From Solobacterium sp. (GTDB lineage: Bacteria > Bacillota_I > Bacilli_A > Erysipelotrichales > Erysipelotrichaceae): a stretch of DNA of 24,938 nucleotides. Below, in pieces: positions 17,101 to 23,578 of this stretch. The stretch lies in NCBI GenBank assembly GCA_017543025.1, contig JAFYGX010000207.1:1-24938 (forward strand), read 5' to 3'. The position numbers and the translations under genes are program-made. The notes below the pieces were generated by a model. It did no database searches, was not told the DNA's origin, and worked only from the letters and a program-made list of their open reading frames with translations. The number at the start of each line of letters is the position of its first letter. The stretch's first letter is position 1.

Positions 17101-18527
17101 GCCCGAACCGGGACGATTATGAGAACATTCTGAACACGGTGTCGGAAGGACTGGTAGACGAGGATGTCTCTGCAAACCGGGTCCGTCTGCGGATGGGCGT
17201 CTATTCAAAGGTTGACAAGTCGCTGCAGATCGAACGCCGCTTTGACTATGCGAAGATTGCGGCGAATACCGTGAAGAGCGGCTACCGCAAGGCGATCGGC
17301 ATCTATGATACGCAGATGCATGAAGCGGAGCTTTACAGAGAGCGCCTGCTTGAGGACTTCAAGCCCTCGCTGGAAAACAGCTGCTTTACCGTTGTCTTCC
17401 AGCCGAAATATGACATCCGGCCGGAAACACCGGTACTTGCCAGCGCAGAAGCTCTGGTTCGCTGGAACCATCCGGAACTCGGCATGATCAGCCCGGGCGT
17501 GTTTATCCCGCTGCTTGAGGATAACGGTCTGATCCTTGATCTGGATCAGTTTGTATGGCGTGAAGCAGCCAGACGGATCCGGGAATGGAAAGACCACTTC
17601 GGTTATTCTGTTCCGGTATCCGTGAATGTTTCCCGCATTGACATGCTTACGCCGAATCTGAAGAACATCTTCCTGGAGATCCTGGAGGAATACCGGCTCA
17701 GTCCGGATGATCTGATGCTTGAGATCACCGAGTCTGCCTATACCGGAGATTCCGATCAGGTAATCAGCACAGCCAAGGAACTGCGCGGTATGGGCATGGG
17801 CTTCCGCATTGAAATGGATGACTTCGGTACCGGCTATTCGTCGCTCGGTATGCTGTCGCATCTGCCGATCGATGCGCTGAAGCTGGATATGAGCTTCATC
17901 CGCAGCGCGTTCGGGGAAACCCGTGATGTACGCATGATTGAACTGATCATTGACATTGCGGATTACCTGCATGTACCTGTCGTCGCGGAAGGTGTTGAGA
18001 CAGAAGAACAGTATCTGGTTCTGAAAGCGATGGGCTGCGAATACGTACAGGGCTACTTCTTCTCGAAGCCGGTCCCGCCGGAGGAATTTGAACGCTTCCT
18101 GGCTGAACGGAAAGAAGTCAAGGATGAGGTTCGGCCGGTGACCCGGAAGACGTATATGAGCATTTCGCGGGCGCTGACCAGTGATTTTGAAAGCATCTAC
18201 TATGTGGATATCACAACGGATTTCTATCTGGAATTCTGTACCGGAAAGGATGGCGACCTTAAAATCCGGCCGGGCGGAACAGATTTCTTTGCGGATGCGA
18301 GGGAGAAACTTCTGGAAGGGGTGAGTGAAGCGGATGCCGCAGCGCTCAGGGAAGCCCTCAGCAAGAGCAGTCTGATCCGTCTTGCGGAAGAGGAAGAAAC
18401 CATCCGGCTGAACTACAGCAGGATGAAAGACGGCGAACCGGTTCCTTATTCGCTGCAGACCATCAGAACAAGAGAAAGCGATCATCATCACATTGTCATC
18501 GGAATCATACGGAAAGAGGCGGAATAA
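14148..18527 (+). CDS. APC-family amino-acid permease fused to GGDEF-REC-GGDEF(degenerate)-EAL-PAS
   Basis: A 1459-residue membrane protein that seems to couple an amino-acid transporter-like sensor to c-di-GMP turnover. ATG 14148 follows AAAGGAG by 8 nt. The first about 570 residues carry about 14 hydrophobic segments. TM1 has GSAIGWG and TM6 has SPWAFIGFESVSHSAEE, the two ligand-binding signatures of APC (AA_permease_2) transporters. A roughly 50-residue loop (498-547) precedes the last segment. Then come GGDEF (about 587-745, intact GGDEF at 667-671, no RxxD inhibitory site); a receiver domain with E776/D777, phospho-acceptor D821, T851 and K871; a degenerate GGDEF (GADIF at 977-981); EAL with E1101 in EALVRW plus SVNVSR, LEITES, MDDFGTGYSS, LKLDMSF, AEGVE and VQGYFF all present; and a PAS-like tail (about 1338-1459). 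It is co-directional with the hybrid kinase 45 nt downstream, its likely signalling partner. Whether the permease part still transports is unknown. Confidence 0.9.
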   Translation: MNETSPVSEKKSELKPYLSMLAVWALSVGSAIGWGSLVVTSSSYLSEAGPLGSIIGLLIGFVMMLMVSNHYHYLGNHFPGSGGLYNYIKHIFGYDRAFLIAWFMFLIYISIFWANATSIPLFARYFLQGVFKTGYLYTIFGYDVYLGEALITLVVMWLVGLLCMKSKKATARIMVVMVLLFTAGITICFTAAMLMHSSSGMTMSPAFLPDKNVLSQVIHIAFVSPWAFIGFESVSHSAEEYSFKHTKMFRILAASVTVTTALYIFIVLLSVTAYPEGCSSWLDYITHLNQYEGIAGLPAFYAANHYLGSTGVYILMASLLSLVLTSLIGMLRTLSRLCYAVAQDGILPKRLAELNEKHIPVRTILLVLLVSLPIPFVGRTAIGWIVDTTTIGATIIYSFASVAVFKLSGEEGAKKERFLSWICLFILVAFVVYLLFPSAFSDYTIATETYVLLAVWSLLGLLYFHWVIRNDNDRKFGKAIIVWLALLVFIVLMAMTWAERLNEDRENKIIAEISEYIDGTGDSRFLAMSKEEFLALELRKLHAADNTSVFVIVGLFGLSLVAMLTNYLSMRKWENKAVRERDEAETIALIDPMTGVKSKHAYMLNQKQIDSTITEGTADAFAVCVCDVNGLKVINDTLGHKAGDEYIISASRMICDIFQHSPVFRTGGDEFVVILHGRDYLIRKELVLALHDRSVQHISTKEVVISGGLSDYQPGTDSCFHDVFERADALMYEEKKLLKGMGAVSREDAETPARPIFPADGDAEIMNLKRHILIVEDEHINQMILGNMLQDDYEILYASDGSEALESVKTHKDDLALVLLDLQMPQMSGMEVLQVMKEEEELSSIPVIVMTADQSAEVDCLKIGAIDFIPKPYPSAEIIQARVNRCIELSEKRNIIESTERDSLTNLLNLDYFLRYVRMYDQHYHDMPMDAIVLDVNHFHMLNERYGKQYGDSVLARIGNRIRKVSREIGGVCCRRGADIFYIYCPNRDDYENILNTVSEGLVDEDVSANRVRLRMGVYSKVDKSLQIERRFDYAKIAANTVKSGYRKAIGIYDTQMHEAELYRERLLEDFKPSLENSCFTVVFQPKYDIRPETPVLASAEALVRWNHPELGMISPGVFIPLLEDNGLILDLDQFVWREAARRIREWKDHFGYSVPVSVNVSRIDMLTPNLKNIFLEILEEYRLSPDDLMLEITESAYTGDSDQVISTAKELRGMGMGFRIEMDDFGTGYSSLGMLSHLPIDALKLDMSFIRSAFGETRDVRMIELIIDIADYLHVPVVAEGVETEEQYLVLKAMGCEYVQGYFFSKPVPPEEFERFLAERKEVKDEVRPVTRKTYMSISRALTSDFESIYYVDITTDFYLEFCTGKDGDLKIRPGGTDFFADAREKLLEGVSEADAAALREALSKSSLIRLAEEEETIRLNYSRMKDGEPVPYSLQTIRTRESDHHHIVIGIIRKEAE

Positions 18528-18572
18528 CCGTATCACCGGCAGAAACTGCTGATGGGGAAATGGGAACTTTCT

Positions 18573-21053
18573 ATGAGCTACACGAACTTTGAACTGAATG
18601 AACTGACGCTTTCTGTCATTGAAGAAATCGGCGGGCATATGCCCGGCGGTCTCTTTATTTATCAGGCGGCAGAACCCGAGAAGCTGATCTATGCAAACAA
18701 AGCGGTGGCGGATATCTTCGGCTGTGCGGATCTGGAGGAATTCCGGGCATACACCGGATTTACCTTCCGGGGCATGGTGCATCCGGATGATTATGATTCG
18801 GTATCTGCTTCAATCGTGCACCAGATTAACAGCGGCGATGACCGCATGGATTATGCCGAGTACCGCATTATCCGCAGGGATGGTGCGGTGCGGTGGGTGG
18901 ATGATTACGGCCACTATTCCGAAACGCTTGCCTATGGCGGGGTATATTTCGTTTTCATCTCGGATATTACGGAAAAGCGGGAGCGGCGCGAAGAAGATAC
19001 AGCTGTGCGTGATGCAGTGATTGCCGCACTGACAAATACCTATCATACGGTCTGGCTGATCGATGATGTCGTTACGGAACACGGCTCGCTGTACCATACG
19101 GATCTCGATGAAACGCACAGTGAAGCGATCCGCAATGCGCTGAGTCATGCAAAGTATACAGATACAAAGACCGAGTATGTGAAGACGATGGTTGCCCCGG
19201 AAGATCAGGAACGGATGCAGGAACAGATTGGACTGCCGTATATTCTGGAACAGTTCCGGCACGGAAACCAGTTTTCTGTCACCTTTCTGAGAAATCTGGA
19301 AACCGGGCTCCGGCATTACCGGGTAGATATCGCAAAGGTATTCATGCCCGGCAGCCGCACCGGCGTCATGATGGGGTTCAAGGATGTAGATGAAGAAGTA
19401 CGGCATGACCATGCCATGATGCAGGCGCTGAACGATGCCCGGAAAGCAGAAGAAGAATACCGTCAGGTCGCTGCGGAACGGATTTCCTACGCAAAGGTTG
19501 CGCAGGCTCTGGCAGGAGATTATTTCAGTATCTATATTGTCGATCCGGATACGGAGAAGTTTTCGGAGTACAGCGCAACTGCCGAATATAGCGATCTCGG
19601 AGTCGAAAAAGGCGGCGAGGAATTCTTCGCAGTCAGCCGGAGAAATATGAGCCGGCTGATCTATGAGGAAGACCGCGTGCGTTTCATGGACGCATTCACA
19701 AAAGACAGGCTGATGTCCATTCTGAAACGGGACGGCAGCTTTACCATGAAATACCGGCTGATGGTGGGCGGCAGGCCTACCTGGGTCAGTATGAAGGCGA
19801 CGCTGCTGGAAGATGAAGACGGCCAGCATCTGATCATCGGCACAAACAATATCGATGCGCAGATGAAGCGGGAGGAGGAATTCCAGAAGAATATCACGGA
19901 AGCCCGCACCCGGGCGCGAAATGATTTTCTAGCGAACATGTCGCACGATATCCGGACGCCGATGAACGCGATTGTCGGCTATACAAACATCGCAAAAAGT
20001 CATATCAGCGATCCGGAAGCTGTCTCAGACGCACTGGTGAAAATTGATTCTTCCAGTCATTTCCTGCTTTCGCTGATCAACGATATCCTTGATATTTCCA
20101 AGATCGAAAGCGGAAAAATGCAGCTGAGCAATGCGCCGTGCAATCTTGGCGAGGTTTTCCGGCATATTGAAGATATCACCGCTCTGCAGGCAAGGGATAA
20201 GGAGCTTGTGATTACGTATCATCATGAAGGAGTGCATCATCTTCTCGTGAATGCGGATGAGCTGCGCATTGAACAGGTGCTGGTCAATATTGTGGGCAAT
20301 GCGATCAAATATACGCCGGAAGGCGGAGAGGTCTGTCTGATTGCAGAGGAAGAACCATGTTCCGGAAACAGAAACCGTTACCGGTTTATCGTCAGAGATA
20401 CAGGGATCGGTATCAGTGAAGAATATCTTCCCCATATTTTCGACAGTTTTACCCGTGAGGAGAAGACCACCGTCAACCGGATTCAGGGCACAGGCCTCGG
20501 ACTGTCTATTACAGCGAAGGTGGTTGAGCTGATGGGCGGTTCGATTTCGGTCGTCAGCCAGCCGTGCAAAGGATCGGAATTTACAGTTGAGCTGGAACTG
20601 GAATCGCTGGAAAAAGAGGATGAACCCGCAGAAGAGGAAACAGATGTCATGGATTTTGCGGGCTGCCGTATTCTGCTGGTGGAAGATAATGAGATCAATA
20701 CGGAAATTGTGAAAATGATTCTGTCCGTATACGGGATCGAAGTTGACAGCGCAGAAAACGGGCTGGCCGGGCTGGAGCTTGTCAAAGAAAAGGGTATTGG
20801 CTATTACGATGCAGTACTGATGGATATTCAGATGCCTGTCATGAACGGATATGATTCGGCAAGAGGAATCCGGGCGCTGGATGATGACTATTACCGGCGG
20901 CTGCCGATCATTGCGATGAGTGCGAATGCATATGACGAAGATGTCAGTGACTGCCTGAAAGCCGGCATGAATGCGCATGTGGCAAAGCCGTTCAATCCGG
21001 ATGACCTGCTGAAACGGATTCATACGGAGATCCTGCGCAGCCGGGAACCGTAA
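18573..21053 (+). CDS. PAS-containing hybrid histidine kinase with receiver domain
   Basis: An 826-residue cytoplasmic sensor kinase. ATG 18573 is preferred (GGGA 7 nt upstream) over ATG 18552, which has no ribosome binding site. Domains: a canonical PAS (about 15-145, with MVHPDDYD and the ISDITEKR end); a second PAS-like region (about 150-285); a third PAS-like region (about 300-430) that resembles the C-terminal domain of the preceding protein; HisKA with phospho-accepting H458 in MSHDIRTPMNAI; HATPase with NIVGNAIKYTPEGG, DTGIGIS and GTGLGLS; and a C-terminal receiver with phospho-acceptor D751 in LMDIQMP and K in AKPF. There is no DNA-binding output and no HPt domain. It probably sits in one operon with the permease-GGDEF-REC-EAL gene, whose receiver is a plausible downstream target. 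The stimulus is unknown; the kinase lacks membrane segments. Confidence 0.92.
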   Translation: MSYTNFELNELTLSVIEEIGGHMPGGLFIYQAAEPEKLIYANKAVADIFGCADLEEFRAYTGFTFRGMVHPDDYDSVSASIVHQINSGDDRMDYAEYRIIRRDGAVRWVDDYGHYSETLAYGGVYFVFISDITEKRERREEDTAVRDAVIAALTNTYHTVWLIDDVVTEHGSLYHTDLDETHSEAIRNALSHAKYTDTKTEYVKTMVAPEDQERMQEQIGLPYILEQFRHGNQFSVTFLRNLETGLRHYRVDIAKVFMPGSRTGVMMGFKDVDEEVRHDHAMMQALNDARKAEEEYRQVAAERISYAKVAQALAGDYFSIYIVDPDTEKFSEYSATAEYSDLGVEKGGEEFFAVSRRNMSRLIYEEDRVRFMDAFTKDRLMSILKRDGSFTMKYRLMVGGRPTWVSMKATLLEDEDGQHLIIGTNNIDAQMKREEEFQKNITEARTRARNDFLANMSHDIRTPMNAIVGYTNIAKSHISDPEAVSDALVKIDSSSHFLLSLINDILDISKIESGKMQLSNAPCNLGEVFRHIEDITALQARDKELVITYHHEGVHHLLVNADELRIEQVLVNIVGNAIKYTPEGGEVCLIAEEEPCSGNRNRYRFIVRDTGIGISEEYLPHIFDSFTREEKTTVNRIQGTGLGLSITAKVVELMGGSISVVSQPCKGSEFTVELELESLEKEDEPAEEETDVMDFAGCRILLVEDNEINTEIVKMILSVYGIEVDSAENGLAGLELVKEKGIGYYDAVLMDIQMPVMNGYDSARGIRALDDDYYRRLPIIAMSANAYDEDVSDCLKAGMNAHVAKPFNPDDLLKRIHTEILRSREP

Positions 21054-21122
21054 ACGCCTGTCATGGCGCAGGCAGTGATCTTTGCGGTGAATTCGGACGA
21101 ACATGCGGCAGATATGAAAAAC

Positions 21123-21150
21123 AAACGGGCATCTGATCGTGCCCGTTTTG
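21123..21150. terminator. Bidirectional Rho-independent terminator
   Basis: AAACGGGCA (21123-21131) pairs perfectly with TGCCCGTTT (21140-21148) around an 8-nt loop. On the plus strand the T-tract is short (TTTTGTT); on the minus strand the tract TTTGTTTTTC is better. It separates the kinase gene from the convergent nucleotidase gene and can serve both. Confidence 0.85.
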
Positions 21151-21221
21151 TTATCGTTACGGATGTTTCATGGAATACCCGTTCATTCTGGCGGCTGTGA
21201 TCCGGATCTTGTGCTTCCTGG

Positions 21222-22922
21222 TTAATGAATGACGATCCGGCCGCCGGGGGTCTGATAAGACTCAGGTACCGTACCGCCCAGAGTGTCATGGATGAAATCT
21301 TTGAGAAGATCGATATTTGTGATGCCGGTAAATATATAATTCCCTTCTTCGAGCATCTTATGACCATCGCCTCCCTTGGCAAGAAACGTGTCCATCGCGC
21401 AGATGTATATGCGGTCCTTATCGAGCGGTTCCCCGTTGATCATCACATCACAGACCCGGTATTCCCCTTCGATATGATCAAATTCTCCGCTGGAATCCGC
21501 AACTGCTGCACTGGGACGGCTCAGATCGATCCGGTATGTGATCCCGCTACCCTGAATGAATCCGGCGTTTGGGTCCGGCAGCTTTCGCGCACCCCATTCC
21601 AGGCTGTCGAGAATTGCCCGACCGCTCACTTCCCTGAGGAAGATATCATTGGAATACGGAATGGAAGCGATCAGATCGCGGTAGGTGATGACGCCTTTCT
21701 CCATTCCTTCCCGTACGCTTCCCGCGTTCACCAGAGCGAGTTCGGCTCCTTCACAGCTCCGGTATGCGTCTGTCAGCAGATCGTGCAGGCCTGTTTCCTG
21801 TTTTTCATAGAGCTCTCCTTCTTCGGAACGGATGGGAAGATCAAACGAAGCCTCGCCGATCTTCTGATCCATAACAGATGAGAAAGAACGGATCATCTCG
21901 TTAATCGACTGATTCATTTCCGGGTCTGCATACATGTATCTGTTTCCGCGGGTTACGGTAATAAACGGAAGACCGTCCGGTTCCGGCACCGTACTGATCA
22001 GCTGTGAGGTCATGGCTCCGTCTGGCCGGATATCGATGCGTCCGATCGCTGAGAGCTTCGCTCCGGTCTGTGCGATCAGTACCTCGCTCCCGTCCGGAGA
22101 TGTAACGGCATCCTCGTATTTCTGGTGGGTATGTCCGTCAATGACGGCGTCAATTCCGTCTGTGTGTTTCACCAGCAGATCACTGCAGTACTGGCGGTCA
22201 CTGTCTCCGGCTTCGCCAAGATGCGAAACCAGAATCACGATATCAGCGCCTTTCTCCCGGACTTCGGTGACATACTTCCGGACGCATTCCGCAAGCTTTT
22301 CTCCGGATTGATCGCTGAGAAAGCTGTACATCGGTCTTCCGGTATCATCCGTGATTCTGTGGATCGGTGTTTTGGTAAAGGTGTCCGGGGTCACGACGGA
22401 AATAAATGCAATCCGGTGCGGCCCTGCTTCTATGATGCGATACGGGTCAAAGACCGGCTTATCATCTACGGTACAGAAATTCGCGCTGATATATCCGCAG
22501 TTCAGCTGTTCCGACAGATTGTCCAGCACTTCAAAGCCGTAATCGAATTCATGATTTCCGGGCACCGCGATATCATAGCCTGCCAGATTCATCAGATCGA
22601 TGATTGCGGATCCGTCTGAAAGCGAACCATAGGGGCCGCCCTGTACTGCATCGCCTGCGTCAACAAGCAGTACATGATCATACTCCTGTTCCAGTTCTTT
22701 CCGGTACAGTGCCAGGCCGTCATAGCCGATATTGTCATTGACTGCACAATGAACATCATTTGTATGCAGGATGACCACAGTGTCATGATCTTTCTGCTTT
22801 GCGGATGGTGTCTCTGCAGGCGGAGCGGAAGCGGGAGTGCTCCTGCTGCAGGCAGAAGAAAACAGAATGAAACCAGTCAGAATGAAGAACAGAAACCGGT
22901 GTTTTACTGAACAGAGCCGCAT
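21222..22922 (-). CDS. Lipoprotein 5'-nucleotidase / metallophosphatase (UshA-type)
   Basis: A 566-residue surface lipoprotein expected to remove phosphate from extracellular nucleotides or related esters, aiding nucleoside and phosphate salvage. ATG 22922 is chosen because AGGAGG lies directly upstream; the longer frame to 22973 has no such signal. The signal peptide ends with a lipobox-like SSAC at C25. The metallophosphatase domain shows all metal-ligand blocks: TNDVH (D56, H58), DAGD (D91), GNHEFD (N123, H124), SHLGE and GHTHQ. The C-terminal 5_nucleotid_C domain is marked by NAGSVREG, GVITYRDLIASIPYSND, QGSGITYRID and GGDGHKM. Length is normal. It is convergent with the kinase operon and divergent from the glutaredoxin gene. 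No sortase signal is visible. Confidence 0.93.
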   Translation of the reverse strand: MRLCSVKHRFLFFILTGFILFSSACSRSTPASAPPAETPSAKQKDHDTVVILHTNDVHCAVNDNIGYDGLALYRKELEQEYDHVLLVDAGDAVQGGPYGSLSDGSAIIDLMNLAGYDIAVPGNHEFDYGFEVLDNLSEQLNCGYISANFCTVDDKPVFDPYRIIEAGPHRIAFISVVTPDTFTKTPIHRITDDTGRPMYSFLSDQSGEKLAECVRKYVTEVREKGADIVILVSHLGEAGDSDRQYCSDLLVKHTDGIDAVIDGHTHQKYEDAVTSPDGSEVLIAQTGAKLSAIGRIDIRPDGAMTSQLISTVPEPDGLPFITVTRGNRYMYADPEMNQSINEMIRSFSSVMDQKIGEASFDLPIRSEEGELYEKQETGLHDLLTDAYRSCEGAELALVNAGSVREGMEKGVITYRDLIASIPYSNDIFLREVSGRAILDSLEWGARKLPDPNAGFIQGSGITYRIDLSRPSAAVADSSGEFDHIEGEYRVCDVMINGEPLDKDRIYICAMDTFLAKGGDGHKMLEEGNYIFTGITNIDLLKDFIHDTLGGTVPESYQTPGGRIVIH

Positions 22923-22955
22923 AATACCTCCTGATGTATGAATAATCCGACAGAA

Positions 22956-22984
22956 ATTATACGGGTTTTTCATCCTTCTGTATC
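22956..22984 (-). promoter_or_regulatory. Probable promoter of the 5'-nucleotidase gene
   Basis: A perfect TATAAT on the minus strand (22961-22956) lies 33 nt before the ATG, with the AGGAGG site in between. The -35 region is poor (GATACA at 17-bp spacing). Confidence 0.5.
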
Positions 22985-23108
22985 AGAAAAACCATCTATT
23001 TCTGCAGAACAGGCGGCGGGCTTCTCATCGGCGCAGGGAGGAACAGCAGTCCGTGCGGATATAAGGCAATATGAGAGGAACATACGGGACGTAAGGGAAA
23101 GAAGAAGC

Positions 23109-23114
23109 TATAAT
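23109..23114 (+). promoter_or_regulatory. Possible -10 box for the glutaredoxin-like gene
   Basis: A perfect TATAAT lies 61 nt upstream of the chosen start. The sequence at the -35 position (GGGACG, 17-bp spacer) matches only three of six bases, so this promoter is tentative. The rest of 22985-23108 holds no gene I can support. Confidence 0.35.
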
Positions 23115-23174
23115 CAAAGCAGAACAGAAAGATTCCGGCAGAGAATGGAACTGCCGGAAGCGGAGAGAATGCAT

Positions 23175-23486
23175 ATGATAAAAATCTATGGAATGCCGAC
23201 CTGCCCGTATTGCGACTATGTACACCGGCAGATCGAGGGAAGAGAAGACGAATTCGAATACATCAATATCGGAGAGAACATCCGGAACATGAGCGCGTTT
23301 ATCCGGCTGCGTGACAGCGAACCGGTATTTGATCGTCTGAAAGCGATCGGTGATGTCGGAATCCCTGCATTTGTATTTGAAGACGGAAGGGTATCTACCG
23401 ACCCGGCCGATGCGGGTCTGATCGAGTTCGGTACAGCGGACGCATGCTCGATAGAAGATCACAGAAGCGGAAGAAAGGGATGCTGA
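23175..23486 (+). CDS. Glutaredoxin-like thiol-disulfide protein
   Basis: A 103-residue thioredoxin-fold protein beginning MIKIYGMPTCPYCDYV, with the redox pair C10-P-Y-C13 and a cis-proline loop VGIPAFVF. It has the glutaredoxin-related architecture common in Bacillota (INIGE and RDSEPVFDRLKAIGDVGIP stretches) and ends with an extra ACSIEDH...KGC segment, which supplies two more cysteines typical of this subgroup. The longer open frame back to 22938 is rejected as the start: GGAG lies 9 nt before ATG 23175 and the upstream residues look random. The natural reductant and target are unknown. It is followed by a terminator-like hairpin and then the DUF2252 gene. Confidence 0.85.
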   Translation: MIKIYGMPTCPYCDYVHRQIEGREDEFEYINIGENIRNMSAFIRLRDSEPVFDRLKAIGDVGIPAFVFEDGRVSTDPADAGLIEFGTADACSIEDHRSGRKGC

Positions 23487-23496
23487 GGAAGTTCTG

Positions 23497-23520
23497 AGCG
23501 AGGCGGAATGCTTCGCTTTT
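23497..23520 (+). terminator. Terminator after the glutaredoxin-like gene
   Basis: AGCGAGG (23497-23503) pairs with CTTCGCT (23511-23517), seven pairs with one G-U, loop CGGAATG, followed by TTT. It is short but well placed 10 nt after the stop codon. Confidence 0.55.
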
Positions 23521-23524
23521 CAGA

Positions 23525-23546
23525 ATTGCCGGAACGATCCGGCAAT
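23525..23546 (+). terminator. Strong hairpin between the glutaredoxin-like and DUF2252 genes
   Basis: ATTGCCGGA (23525-23533) and TCCGGCAAT (23538-23546) form a perfect 9-bp stem with an ACGA tetraloop. There is no immediate T-tract, although GTTTTG follows 13 nt later. It may be a terminator, an RNA stabiliser or a leader structure for the next gene. Confidence 0.4.
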
Positions 23547-23578
23547 CAGCGTATTCCGTTTTGTCAGGGGGAGAGAGA

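Noticed and set aside
17205..18782. 525-codon open frame on the minus strand opposite the EAL region and kinase start
   Set aside because: It is a shadow of strongly conserved domains on the plus strand, with no recognisable motif and no initiation signal of note.
22938..23174. Long N-terminal extension of the glutaredoxin-like protein
   Set aside because: Thioredoxin-fold homology starts at MIKIYGMP, and GGAG is well placed before ATG 23175. The upstream part overlaps promoter-like sequence.
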